The translations under genes were made by a program, and so were the position numbers. This document shows, in pieces, positions 1 to 8,636 of a stretch of 33,276 nt of DNA; the first letter of the stretch is position 1, and every line of letters starts with the position of its first letter. Source of the DNA: Geminicoccaceae bacterium (GTDB taxonomy: Bacteria; Pseudomonadota; Alphaproteobacteria; Geminicoccales; Geminicoccaceae). A model generated the notes under the pieces. It saw only the letters and a program-made list of their open reading frames with translations. It was not told the DNA's origin and did no database searches. The stretch spans positions 1 to 33,276 of the forward strand of contig JANQPX010000058.1 of assembly GCA_028285265.1 (NCBI GenBank), written 5' to 3'.

Positions 1-1723
1 TGGTACGCTCGATCGCAATATTCAACAGGACCTGTCTTCTTTCTGTTGTCGCAATCGCGATCGCGCGCTCAAGTGCGCCTGGCAAATCATTGCCGTCGAC
101 AATGGTCTCGGCATAGGCCCTACTCGCTTCCGCTGTCTTGGTGAAATCCGGACTTGGCCGCAGCGATGTTAAGGGAACTTCATTGGACTTCCGTGCCCGC
201 CCGCCGACATAAAGGCCCTCGACAGAATGCCGAACCGCACCCCATTCCTCGTTGTTTAAGACGAGGATGATCACCGGCAACTCTAAAGCCTCACAGACCT
301 GGTGGCAGACCGTGGGGTTGGCAAACATGTAACTGCCGTCACCAACCGTCGCAAAGACGAGTCGCTCTGGATCCGCAAGTTGAGCGCCCATGGCAGCTGG
401 CACACCCCAACCAAGCCCACCAGAGTGCGGTTCCTGGAAGTAGCTTTGGTGTTGCTCAAGTTGTAGAGGAGGCAACGGGCAGCCTAGCTCGTGAAAGACA
501 CTCGCCTTGCGATCTTTAATGGCTTTCCCAAGACAGTAGCTAACCCACTCCTTGGACATCGGAGATCGGTTGCCGATTTTTGCATGATCCGAAAGTCTTT
601 TCCGGTCAGCTGCTGATGCCTGGTAAATGCGTTCGCGACGCGTCTCGACAATCGTCCGGTCAAAGGGAAGTCGGTTAACAGCCCCAATCAATTCGAGAAG
701 CGAAGATGACGTATCGCCGGAAAGTGTGAGATCAGAGCGGAAGTTTCGAATAGGTGTGGAGCGAGCAAATAAGGGATCCGGACCGAGTTGTATAACGTTC
801 GCCTCTGGTGCCGGAGCGAATTTATCAGGCCACCAAGGAGCAAGTGCATTGATAACCAGCACCACATCCGCATCGCCAAGAAATGGCATGGGCACCCAAC
901 CAACATGGCAGAGACTCGTCATGGGAATTGAGATCTGATTAGCCCAATAGTGCGAAACGGGGATGGCTCTATTCTCAACGAACGCCGTCAGCGCATCAAA
1001 CGCCTCTTGGGAGCCGACGCCGCGCTGCGCAACGATGAGAGGACGCTTGGCGTTGGCGATCAATTCCGCTGCCTGTTGCAAGGACTCTCGAGAAGGTGAT
1101 GTCGTCGCTGGCCGCATACGGGACGGCGTGTTTAACCCTTCTGGTGGACAGACTTCGCAGAGCACCTCCCTTGGCAGGCTAAGGTAGACAGGGCCCTTTG
1201 GCGTCGAGTTGGCGATCGCCCAACCACGATCCAAGACTTCGGCAACCTGTTCAGGAAAGCGGAGTTCATACTCCCATTTACTGGCTTCGCGTACCAGAGC
1301 TGTCTGGTCGTACATTTCCTGACCCCACCCAATCGGTACGGTTCGAGCGCCAAAGCGCTCGCCTTCCATAACGGGAGTCCGGCCGGACATGAGAAACATC
1401 GGGATTTGATCGCAAGCGGCGTTTATTGCGCCTGTGGCGCCATTTGATAGGCCTACATTCGTATGGAGAAGGACGGCCTGAGCACGTCCCGACATTTGAT
1501 AGTAACCATGCGCCATACCCATCGCAACATGCTCGTGCGGCACCGTCACTGGAGTTGGGAGGTCGATGTCTTTTTCCCGCGCTTCGATCAGACCTTCAAT
1601 GATCGGCGGGAAGTCCGTTCCGGAATTCGCGAAGACATAGTCGACGCCAAGGGCCTTGAGCTTGCCAAACAGGGCACCACCCGCGGTCACACCTGCAAGT
1701 TCGCGTGTTTTGGGCATCAGCAT
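1..1723 (-). CDS. ThDP-dependent decarboxylase, benzoylformate decarboxylase-like (C-terminus cut by window edge)
   Basis: Read on the minus strand from ATG at 1723 (or ATG at 1717), the frame stays open for 574 codons to the window edge; judged by the paralogue at 6954-8636 only a few residues are missing. It belongs to the thiamine-diphosphate enzyme superfamily (acetolactate synthase, benzoylformate decarboxylase). The cofactor-activating glutamate is E64 (HEHVAMGMAHGYY), H87 sits where benzoylformate decarboxylase has its first active-site histidine, and the C-terminal half has the GDGSYMF...NN ThDP/Mg site. The position of the active-site serine (NPGS in the paralogue) reads NSGT here, so T36 replaces Ser. 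It lies 14 bp downstream of the aldehyde dehydrogenase, suggesting 2-oxo acid to aldehyde to carboxylate. More A/T-ending codons than the paralogue. Family is sure; substrate is inferred. Confidence 0.85.
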   Translation of the reverse strand, partial: MLMPKTRELAGVTAGGALFGKLKALGVDYVFANSGTDFPPIIEGLIEAREKDIDLPTPVTVPHEHVAMGMAHGYYQMSGRAQAVLLHTNVGLSNGATGAINAACDQIPMFLMSGRTPVMEGERFGARTVPIGWGQEMYDQTALVREASKWEYELRFPEQVAEVLDRGWAIANSTPKGPVYLSLPREVLCEVCPPEGLNTPSRMRPATTSPSRESLQQAAELIANAKRPLIVAQRGVGSQEAFDALTAFVENRAIPVSHYWANQISIPMTSLCHVGWVPMPFLGDADVVLVINALAPWWPDKFAPAPEANVIQLGPDPLFARSTPIRNFRSDLTLSGDTSSSLLELIGAVNRLPFDRTIVETRRERIYQASAADRKRLSDHAKIGNRSPMSKEWVSYCLGKAIKDRKASVFHELGCPLPPLQLEQHQSYFQEPHSGGLGWGVPAAMGAQLADPERLVFATVGDGSYMFANPTVCHQVCEALELPVIILVLNNEEWGAVRHSVEGLYVGGRARKSNEVPLTSLRPSPDFTKTAEASRAYAETIVDGNDLPGALERAIAIATTERRQVLLNIAIERT

Positions 1724-1737
1724 GGGCGTTCAAAACC

Positions 1738-3186
1738 TCAGATCGGATAGTGCTGGTCAGGGTCTTCGATCGTGATCCAGCGGAGTTCAGTGAATTCATC
1801 CACCGAAGCTGAACCGCCAAAACGGCCATAGCCACTGGCCTTCATTCCACCAAACGGCATCTGCGCCTCATCGCCAACCGTTGGCCCGTTGACATGGGCA
1901 ATGCCGGTATTCAATCGCTTGGCCACTTCCAGTCCGCGTCGCACGTCTCTCGTGAACACAGCTGAAGTGAGGCCATATTCGGTGTCATTAGCGATGCTGA
2001 CGGCATGATCTTCGTCGCGGGCACGAATAATGGTGGTCACAGGACCGAAACTTTCCGCCGAGTAGATGTCCATTTGCGGCGTCACTTCGGCGACCACGGT
2101 AGCCGGCATAACGGTGCCATTCGTGGGCGCGCCCCCTGCAACGAGGTCTGCCCCCTTCGAGACAGCATCGTCAATGAGCTTGCGTACATGCTCGATCGTC
2201 TCCATGTCGACGACAGATGCGAGATGAACCTGTTCGTCCGGGTTGCCGACTTTGAAACTCGCAGCCTTCTTCGCGAAAGCTCCAATAAAGTCATCCGCGA
2301 TGGCATCGACGACGACGATTTTCTCTGTCGACATGCAGATTTGCCCTTGGTTCATAAAGGCGCCGAAAGCCGCTCCTTTGACCGCTGCATCTAAGTCGGC
2401 ATCTTCGAGCACGATGCAGGGTGCCTTCCCACCTAGCTCCAAGAGACATGGCTTGAGGTGCTTGGCGGCACGTTCCGCTATAATCCGCCCAACCCGGGTC
2501 GAGCCGGTAAAGTTTATTCGACGCGTCAAAGGGTGATCAATCAAGGCGTTGACAACTTCGGAAGCATCCTCGGTCGAATGCGTGATGATGTTCAGAACAC
2601 CTTGCGGCAAGCCGCCTTCCACCATGCAATCGCCAATCAATCGATGCAGGCCAGGACACTTCTCCGATGCCTTCATGACCACGGTATTGCCGCAGGCAAG
2701 CGGCATCGCAAAAGACCGTACTCCTAAAATGATCGGCGCATTCCAGGGCGCCATACCAACCAGCACGCCTACAGGCTGGCGATAGCCCATCGAAAGCGTT
2801 CCCGGCTTGTTGGCCGGAATGATCTCGCCTTTGATCTGTGTGGTCATCGCTGCTGCCTCACGCAACATGCCAGCAGCTAACATGACGTTGAAGCCGAACC
2901 AGGGAGCCGTACCCCCGGTCTCCTGCTTGCCCAAAGCGACGAATTCGTCGGTTCTTGCTTCAAGAACGTCCGCGCAGTCGTTCAATATCTTGCGCCGCAA
3001 CCCTGGCCCCACCGCTGACCAAGCAGGAAAGGCTCTGGCCGCAGCCTCGACTGCAGCATCAACATCCTTCTTCTTCGCGGCTGCAGCTATCGTCGCGACC
3101 TGACCGGACGTGGGAGATCTCCGCTCAAACCGCTCCGCACTCGTCGACGGAACGTTACTGTTGTCGATGAGCAATCCGAGGTCCAT
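1738..3186 (-). CDS. NAD(P)-dependent aromatic-aldehyde dehydrogenase (vanillin/salicylaldehyde dehydrogenase-like)
   Basis: 482 aa from ATG 3186, preceded by AAGGTG as ribosome binding site. The frame stays open further upstream, but a longer start would run through the promoter and into the divergent IclR gene, so it is rejected. It is a complete aldehyde dehydrogenase: N149 in the PWN motif, general base E250 in LELGGK, nucleophile C284 in GQICMS. The sequence style resembles vanillin, salicylaldehyde and benzaldehyde dehydrogenases, which oxidise aromatic aldehydes to acids in the cytoplasm. The next gene downstream is a ThDP decarboxylase, so the pair could turn an aryl 2-oxo acid into the aryl carboxylate. 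The promoter and a palindromic operator lie directly upstream. Exact substrate cannot be told from sequence. Confidence 0.88.
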   Translation of the reverse strand: MDLGLLIDNSNVPSTSAERFERRSPTSGQVATIAAAAKKKDVDAAVEAAARAFPAWSAVGPGLRRKILNDCADVLEARTDEFVALGKQETGGTAPWFGFNVMLAAGMLREAAAMTTQIKGEIIPANKPGTLSMGYRQPVGVLVGMAPWNAPIILGVRSFAMPLACGNTVVMKASEKCPGLHRLIGDCMVEGGLPQGVLNIITHSTEDASEVVNALIDHPLTRRINFTGSTRVGRIIAERAAKHLKPCLLELGGKAPCIVLEDADLDAAVKGAAFGAFMNQGQICMSTEKIVVVDAIADDFIGAFAKKAASFKVGNPDEQVHLASVVDMETIEHVRKLIDDAVSKGADLVAGGAPTNGTVMPATVVAEVTPQMDIYSAESFGPVTTIIRARDEDHAVSIANDTEYGLTSAVFTRDVRRGLEVAKRLNTGIAHVNGPTVGDEAQMPFGGMKASGYGRFGGSASVDEFTELRWITIEDPDQHYPI

Positions 3187-3199
3187 CAGCTGCACCTTT

Positions 3200-3216
3200 A
3201 TCTTAATATTTAAGAT
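3200..3216. promoter_or_regulatory. perfect 17-bp palindrome, candidate IclR operator
   Basis: ATCTTAA-TAT-TTAAGAT: two 7-bp arms around a 3-bp centre, without mismatch. It sits between the predicted -10 box at 3227-3232 and the aldehyde dehydrogenase ribosome binding site, so a bound protein would block early transcription of the minus-strand genes. The divergent IclR gene at 3308 is the obvious candidate binder. The palindrome is seen directly; its role is inferred. Confidence 0.65.
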
Positions 3217-3226
3217 TACAGTCTTT

Positions 3227-3255
3227 ATTATTGATCCTGAATCTGTTAGAGTCAA
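3227..3255 (-). promoter_or_regulatory. sigma70-type promoter for the aldehyde dehydrogenase/decarboxylase operon
   Basis: On the minus strand TTGACT (3255-3250) is followed by a 17-bp spacer and AATAAT (3232-3227), close to the TTGACA/TATAAT consensus. Start of transcription would fall near 3220, just before the palindrome at 3200-3216 and about 35 bp before the ATG at 3186. Confidence 0.6.
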
Positions 3256-3307
3256 CTGAAGTCGCCAAGATAAAACCGCAAGATCAGAACACTGGATGAG
3301 GGGGTTC

Positions 3308-4048
3308 ATGAGCACACCGTTGAACGGGTCCATCTTGAAAGGCTTCGAAATCCTCTCACTGTTTTCCGAAGATCGCAGAGAAATCTCGACAGGGACTGTC
3401 GTCGACAATTTCCAAATGAATAATGGAACCGCCCATCGTCTATTGATGACACTTGAACAAGCCGGCGCCATCCGATCGATTAAACGGGGCGTGTTCGCAC
3501 TGGGTTCAGAAATCGAGAGGCTCGGTTTGCTTGCAGAGCAAGGCAATGCCATGGCCTCTATCGTTCAGCCGAAACTCGACGTGCTCTGCAACCGAGTCGG
3601 TGAATCCGTGATGGCCTGCCGACTTTCAAGGCACGGGCCGACCTGCATCGCCGTTGCCAGTTCCAGACAGGCTATTTCAGTCAATATTAAAGTTGGCACT
3701 CTACTCCCGCTCCACCGAACCGCGCAGGGAAAACTGTGGATGGCGGAGATGGCGCCTGAGGAGCGCGAAAAACGGCTGGCGGTGATGGCACTTGCGGCGA
3801 CTGATGCCGACGATCCAAACGGCTTGGATGAAGAACTCCAACAGATCAGACGTCAGGGTTATGCCCTAAACCTAGGTAGCAATGAACCGGATATCGCAGC
3901 GATCTCCATGCCTGCAAGAAACGTGGCAGGTGAGATGAAGTTATCGGTCTCAGTGTTTGGAATGCTAAGTCGGTTTGACGAAGACTTTGTTGAGGAGGCG
4001 AAAATCAAGCTCGCCGAAACAGTTCGTAAAATAGAACCGATGTTATAG
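3308..4048 (+). CDS. IclR-family transcriptional regulator
   Basis: 246 aa from ATG 3308, which has GAGGGGG a few bases upstream; an in-frame ATG at 3296 lacks such a site. An N-terminal winged helix-turn-helix (about residues 10-70) is followed by the IclR effector-binding domain, including the AVASSRQAISVNIKVGTLLPLHRTAQGK segment at about residues 115-140. IclR proteins are dimers that sense small aromatic or organic acids and control catabolic operons. It is transcribed away from the aldehyde dehydrogenase/decarboxylase pair and probably controls it through the palindrome at 3200-3216. The following gene at 4093, on the same strand 44 bp on, may be cotranscribed. Confidence 0.9.
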   Translation: MSTPLNGSILKGFEILSLFSEDRREISTGTVVDNFQMNNGTAHRLLMTLEQAGAIRSIKRGVFALGSEIERLGLLAEQGNAMASIVQPKLDVLCNRVGESVMACRLSRHGPTCIAVASSRQAISVNIKVGTLLPLHRTAQGKLWMAEMAPEEREKRLAVMALAATDADDPNGLDEELQQIRRQGYALNLGSNEPDIAAISMPARNVAGEMKLSVSVFGMLSRFDEDFVEEAKIKLAETVRKIEPML

Positions 4049-4092
4049 CTTATTCAGACCAAGCGGTTGTTTCAGCATTCAGGACGAAGGCC

Positions 4093-4971
4093 ATGGGAAA
4101 GTTTCTGATCGAACCACATTTCCGCCTTCAGGAATGGGTTGCCGAAGAGAAACGATATTTCGCGCAAGAAGGGCTCGACTACGAGTTCAACGAATTGATC
4201 CGAGCGACCGATGGTCAGCATCATATGACGCCTGACAAGGTCGGCGCCTTTCAGAGTATCGAGAAAGGTCGACAGTCCGCGGTAACCTGCGCCTGTCATT
4301 GGACCGTCAACGTAGCGGCATCGGCCGGTCACACCAAAATCTATGGCGATGCTTATTCAATCGCCCCGTCAGCAATCTTTGTTCCGGCTCAGTCCGACGT
4401 CCGAAATCCCGAGGATCTGGCCGGTATCCCGATTTCGGTTGGGTTTCAGTCAGGCAGCCACTATTCCACGATCCAAGCCCTCGAGCGATTTCTTGAACCT
4501 GAGCAGATGGAACTCTCATTCGGAGACGGCATGCTGTTCGGACGCATGCAGCGAATGATTGACGGAGACCTGCCTGCAGTTTCTCTGTTCAGCGGCCCCT
4601 ATTATTTTGCAGAGCAACTCGGATTTCGAAAAATCATCGACACGACATTCATGATCGCCGGGTCAATCAGCGCCAATGCTCGTCCTGACGACGTCCGACG
4701 CTACTATAAAGCACTCCAGAGAGCACAAGGGGATATTGATCTGCGCCCGGAGCTTTACACGCATTACTATCTCAAAGAATTTCCTGACAAGTTTCATGGC
4801 CAAATGGATACCCGGCGCTGGGGCCCTGGAGAACGTATCGTCTTCCAGACCTACTCGAAGGCGATGTTCGAAGACTCGTTTAACTGGATCAAGCAACGAA
4901 GCATCTTCCCAGAAAGCACGATGGGTGCCGGAAGATACGAAGACGCTGTTACATCGTTCGCCTCTCCTTGA
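4093..4971 (+). CDS. SsuA/NMT1-like periplasmic-binding-protein-fold protein without signal peptide
   Basis: 292 aa from ATG 4093 with GAAGG upstream. The sequence resembles ABC-transporter binding proteins of the SsuA/THI5/NMT1 type: an opening where such proteins bind ligand, a DVRNPEDLAGIPISVG segment typical of lobe 1, and a C-terminal lobe. Two features are odd. There is no signal peptide: the protein starts directly with the mature-like FLIEPHFRLQEWVAEEK. No ABC permease or ATPase gene lies nearby. Proteins of this fold include cytosolic enzymes such as 4,5-dihydroxyphthalate decarboxylase, so it may be a cytosolic enzyme or ligand sensor serving the neighbouring aromatic-acid genes. 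Fold assignment is fairly safe; function is unknown. Confidence 0.65.
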   Translation: MGKFLIEPHFRLQEWVAEEKRYFAQEGLDYEFNELIRATDGQHHMTPDKVGAFQSIEKGRQSAVTCACHWTVNVAASAGHTKIYGDAYSIAPSAIFVPAQSDVRNPEDLAGIPISVGFQSGSHYSTIQALERFLEPEQMELSFGDGMLFGRMQRMIDGDLPAVSLFSGPYYFAEQLGFRKIIDTTFMIAGSISANARPDDVRRYYKALQRAQGDIDLRPELYTHYYLKEFPDKFHGQMDTRRWGPGERIVFQTYSKAMFEDSFNWIKQRSIFPESTMGAGRYEDAVTSFASP

Positions 4972-5099
4972 GGTGCCGCAACATGACCTAGTGCGAAAGC
5001 AAGGCCAGAGGTTGTACCCTCCAAAGCAAATCGCATGCATTCAGGCTTTTGATCGCCCAAGACAACTTGGGACGGTCCAGGAGCGCGGGTATCAGGGCA

Positions 5100-6926
5100 T
5101 TAGGTTGGGCTGCTCTTGGTGGCCTGACCGGCCGCATCAGTGTCGTCAGCTAGAACCTTCGGGCACTCTTTGAAAATCCTCACGAGACAAGTAGCGCAAA
5201 TGTCCTGATCAAGACTAGGCACGATCTCGGCAATCGCCTCGCTTTTGCTCTGATGGATATGTTGGGCCGAAAGCGCGTTTGCAACGTGGAAACGGTTTAG
5301 TTTTTGAATGGTGCCCGGAGTCTTCGTCTGAACATGAAAGGAACCGCCGCGCCGTTTCCGTCGCCTGGCTTCTTCGATCATCAGCTCCGCACCGGGCAGG
5401 TCAATCTCGCCCACACCCTTCACGATAAAGAGCATGTGTTTCTGACTGGACCGTTCGCGCTCGATGGTTCGGAATTGCCGGCGGACATGCTCGACCGAAC
5501 CAAAGTAAAGCGGACCGTCGAGTCTGCTCATCACCATTTGAGGGCACTCCTGAAGGCCGTGCAGGCCCGCATGCCGGAAAACACGGGCTGGCGATGAGGG
5601 GTCGGGCGCGCCGATACCGATGAAAGGTCGGGCCGTTCTATTCAGGAAGAGAAGGAAGGACAGCAGCACGCCGACATAGATCGCAAACTCGAGATCGACG
5701 AAAAGCGTTGCGCCAAAGGTTGCGCTGGCAATTGCGGTCTCAGAACGGCTGGTGGCGATGATGTGCCGGATCTCCTTGAAGTCGATGAGCTTCCAGGCGA
5801 CCAGCATGATCACGCCGGCCATGGCCGGGATCGGCACGAAGGCAAAGAGCGGGGCGACGAAAAGGAGGATGATGAAGAGAAAAACAGCGGCGAAGACGGC
5901 CGCCATCGGCGTCCTGGCTCCGGACTCATAGTTCACACCTGAGCGGGTGAAGGAGCCAGAGCCAGCATAGCATTTGAAGAATGAACCGACGATGTTGGAG
6001 AGACCCTGGCCTGCGAATTCACGATTGGCGTCCAGTTCCTGGTTGGATTTGACCGCTATCGCGCGCGCGATCGAGACGGCTTCGAGCAGTCCGACCAGGG
6101 CGATCGCGAGCGCCGAGGGGGCGAGGTCGCGCAGGACATCGAGGGAGAGCGATGGCACGCCAAAGGAAGGTGCGATCGAAGGAATGACGCCGACTACATT
6201 GACGCCATTCACCTGGGCGTCGAGGACGATCGACAGGAGTGAGGCGGCGAAAAGAGCGATCAGATAGTTCGGCAGTTTGGGCCAGAAACGCTTGACCAAA
6301 ACACCAACGCCGAGCGCAACGAACGCGATGGCGATGGAGCGCCAATTTGCGAGCAGAGCATTGGTCCACAAGCCTTGGGCAAACTCGAAAAAATGCTCAG
6401 GCCGCGGCAGTTCGATACCAAGCGCATGCTTGACTTGGCTTAGCGCGATCAAGATGGCGGCGCCCGCCGTGAAGCCAACCATGACGGAATGAGAGACGAA
6501 GTCGACCAGCGCGCCAAAACGGGCGAGCGCCAGGATGAGTTGGAAGATGCCGACCAGAAGGGTGAGCGTGATCGCGGCTTGAATGAAGGCGCCCGAACCT
6601 GGATCAAAACTGCCAGCGAGCGCGCCGAACACGAGCGCAGAGATCGCCGTCGTCGGGCCCGAGACCAGATGCCAGGACGAGCCGAAAATGGCGGCGATCA
6701 CCGGCGTGATCATCGCAGTGTAGAAGCCATACTCCGGAGGCAACCCGGCGATCGCGGCGAAGGCGACGCCCTGGGGAAGGACGATCGTCGCTCCAGTCAG
6801 CGCCGCCATGGCGTCGGCGCGCAAGGTCGTAGGCGTCAGCTCCGACACCCAACGAAGATCGGGGAAGAGACCGAGGATCGACGCCTTGATCCAGCGAAGA
6901 ACGGCAACGACTGGTACCGCGTTCAT
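5100..6926 (-). CDS. SulP (SLC26) family anion transporter with C-terminal STAS domain
   Basis: 608 aa from ATG 6926. The N-terminal two thirds form the multi-span SulP transporter domain, with the family segments GATIVLPQGVAFA near residue 45 and NREFAGQGLSNIVGSFF in the middle. The last roughly 150 residues form a STAS domain (SRLDGPLYFGSVEHV onward). The tail carries a C-x2-C-x7-C cluster (ICATCLVRIFKEC), found in many bacterial members. SulP proteins move sulfate, bicarbonate or dicarboxylates across the inner membrane. It is the last gene of the minus-strand operon, 27 bp after the ThDP decarboxylase. With a sulfatase in the same operon, handling of the released sulfate is the likely job, but bicarbonate (a decarboxylation product) is possible too. 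Confidence 0.9.
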   Translation of the reverse strand: MNAVPVVAVLRWIKASILGLFPDLRWVSELTPTTLRADAMAALTGATIVLPQGVAFAAIAGLPPEYGFYTAMITPVIAAIFGSSWHLVSGPTTAISALVFGALAGSFDPGSGAFIQAAITLTLLVGIFQLILALARFGALVDFVSHSVMVGFTAGAAILIALSQVKHALGIELPRPEHFFEFAQGLWTNALLANWRSIAIAFVALGVGVLVKRFWPKLPNYLIALFAASLLSIVLDAQVNGVNVVGVIPSIAPSFGVPSLSLDVLRDLAPSALAIALVGLLEAVSIARAIAVKSNQELDANREFAGQGLSNIVGSFFKCYAGSGSFTRSGVNYESGARTPMAAVFAAVFLFIILLFVAPLFAFVPIPAMAGVIMLVAWKLIDFKEIRHIIATSRSETAIASATFGATLFVDLEFAIYVGVLLSFLLFLNRTARPFIGIGAPDPSSPARVFRHAGLHGLQECPQMVMSRLDGPLYFGSVEHVRRQFRTIERERSSQKHMLFIVKGVGEIDLPGAELMIEEARRRKRRGGSFHVQTKTPGTIQKLNRFHVANALSAQHIHQSKSEAIAEIVPSLDQDICATCLVRIFKECPKVLADDTDAAGQATKSSPT

Positions 6927-6953
6927 GGCCGGATCGTCAGGGGGGCAGCACCC

Positions 6954-8636
6954 TTATTTTTCACCATCATCCATGCCGATCTTGACGTCGAGAACGGCTT
7001 GGCGGCGCTCAGTCTTAATGACCTCAAGTGCTCGCGCCAATGCGCCTGGCAGATCTTCAGCGCGCTCGACGGTTTCAGCGTGGCAGCCCGAGGCGGCGGC
7101 GATCTGGCCATAGACGGGCGTGGGCTGGAAGGGCACCATCGGCACGTGATTGGCCTTTGAGGCCGCACCCTCGGGGTAGATGTCCAACGTCGAGATGCGC
7201 ACCGCATCCCAGCTGCCATTGTTCAGGATCACGGTGAGCAAGGGGAGTTGCTGGGCGGCGGCGACTTGGTGGCAGGCCATGGGGTTGGCAAACATGTAGC
7301 TGCCATCGCCGATAACTGCGACCACCAACTTCTCACGATCGGCGAGCTGATAGCCAAGAGCCGCAGGCAAGCCCCAGCCAAGCCCCCCGGCTTGCGTGTT
7401 GCCGAACCAGCGGTTCGGGCCGTCGACCCGATAGAGCGGCAAGGGACCGCCGCGCTCGGCGATCACCACGCCGTCGCCCAAGACGTCCGAGATGCATTTC
7501 GCGATCCAGGGCTTGTTGGCGAGCCCGCGGCTGCCTTCCTCGATCTTGGACGTCATGCGCGTTCTGAAGGTCTCGTGACGCGCTTCGATCTCGGCTTGCC
7601 GCGCCGGGTCCGCCCGGCCGGGCAGCGCTTGCCGGAGTGCGCGCAGACCGGCGAGGGTGTTGCAGGCGATGGCTTGCGTCGTCTTGTAGCCGCGCACGGG
7701 AATGCGCGTGAACAAAGGATCAGGGCCGAGATGGATGACCTCGGCGTCCGGCGCGGGCGAGGCCTTGGCTTCGATCCAGGCGACGCTGGCGTCGACCACC
7801 AGAACCGCGTCCGCCTTCGGCAGATGGGCGGCGACATTGCCGCCGACTCCATTTCTAAAGTCGGTGGGCAGGACATTGCGGGTGACGAAGACCTCACTCA
7901 CCGCGATCGCGTTCTCGGTGGCGATCGCCTGGATTTCTGCACTGACCTCGCCTGCCTCATCGCCGCGCGAGCAGATGATCAGTGGGTTCTTGGCGTTTGC
8001 AAGTGTTGCCGCGGCCTTGGTGATCGCATTTGGGTTGGGATGGGTGATGTCGGGCGCAACCTGTGCGGGTGCGCTGGGCATGTCGGTCAACTCGCAAAGC
8101 GGCTCTCTAGGCAGTGAGAGATAGACCGAGCCTTCCGGTTCCATACAGGCGATGGCTGCACCCCGGCTGACCAGATCGGCGGCGTTTTCGGCATAGCGCA
8201 GCTCGTAGTCCCACTTCACCGCCTCGCGCACGATGCCGGTTTGATCGAACATCTCCTGGCCATATTGGATCGGCGTGTGGCGACTGCCCATGCGCTGGCC
8301 TTCGGTCAACGGATTGCGCCCGGACATCATGAAGATCGGTATATCGTCGGCATGGGCGTTTAAGAGACCCATCGCGGCGTTGGCAAGCCCAACATTCACA
8401 TGTACCGCAGCGGCGGCCATCTTGCCGGTCGCAAGGTAGTAGCCGTGGGCCATGGAAACGACGACATTCTCATGGGCCGCAGTCACCGCTTCAGGAATGA
8501 TGTCGGCGCCCGACTTGGCGTAGGTCTCGATGATCGGCGCGAAGTCGCTGCCGGGATTGATGAAGAGATAGTCGACGCCATTGGACTTCAAGGATCGAAG
8601 GATCGCCTCGCCGGCGGAGACCTGGTACGTGGTCAT
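6954..8636 (-). CDS. ThDP-dependent decarboxylase, benzoylformate decarboxylase-like
   Basis: 560 aa from ATG 8636, whose ATGA overlaps the stop of the preceding gene; an in-frame ATG 21 bp upstream is less likely. It is a full three-domain ThDP enzyme. Activating glutamate E56 lies in AAHENVVVSMAHGYY, S30 in INPGSD and H79 correspond to active-site Ser and His of benzoylformate decarboxylase, and the ThDP/Mg motif runs from GDGS at 443 to NN at 472-473. It should decarboxylate a 2-oxo acid to an aldehyde in the cytoplasm. The gene upstream encodes a PanE-family oxidoreductase that could supply the 2-oxo acid, and the aldehyde dehydrogenase two genes upstream could use the product. Clearly a paralogue of the gene at the left edge. 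Confidence 0.85.
   Translation of the reverse strand: MTTYQVSAGEAILRSLKSNGVDYLFINPGSDFAPIIETYAKSGADIIPEAVTAAHENVVVSMAHGYYLATGKMAAAAVHVNVGLANAAMGLLNAHADDIPIFMMSGRNPLTEGQRMGSRHTPIQYGQEMFDQTGIVREAVKWDYELRYAENAADLVSRGAAIACMEPEGSVYLSLPREPLCELTDMPSAPAQVAPDITHPNPNAITKAAATLANAKNPLIICSRGDEAGEVSAEIQAIATENAIAVSEVFVTRNVLPTDFRNGVGGNVAAHLPKADAVLVVDASVAWIEAKASPAPDAEVIHLGPDPLFTRIPVRGYKTTQAIACNTLAGLRALRQALPGRADPARQAEIEARHETFRTRMTSKIEEGSRGLANKPWIAKCISDVLGDGVVIAERGGPLPLYRVDGPNRWFGNTQAGGLGWGLPAALGYQLADREKLVVAVIGDGSYMFANPMACHQVAAAQQLPLLTVILNNGSWDAVRISTLDIYPEGAASKANHVPMVPFQPTPVYGQIAAASGCHAETVERAEDLPGALARALEVIKTERRQAVLDVKIGMDDGEK

Noticed and set aside
3187..3552. Upstream extension of the aldehyde dehydrogenase frame to 3552
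   Set aside because: It would cross the promoter, the palindrome and the front of the divergent IclR gene, and the added residues have no aldehyde dehydrogenase character.
6489..7160. Long plus-strand frames opposite the SulP and decarboxylase genes (also at 7248-8117, 8804-9631, 9442-10674, 11853-12635)
   Set aside because: They are antisense shadows of GC-rich genes, with low-complexity Arg/Ala/Gly-rich translations and no domain pattern.
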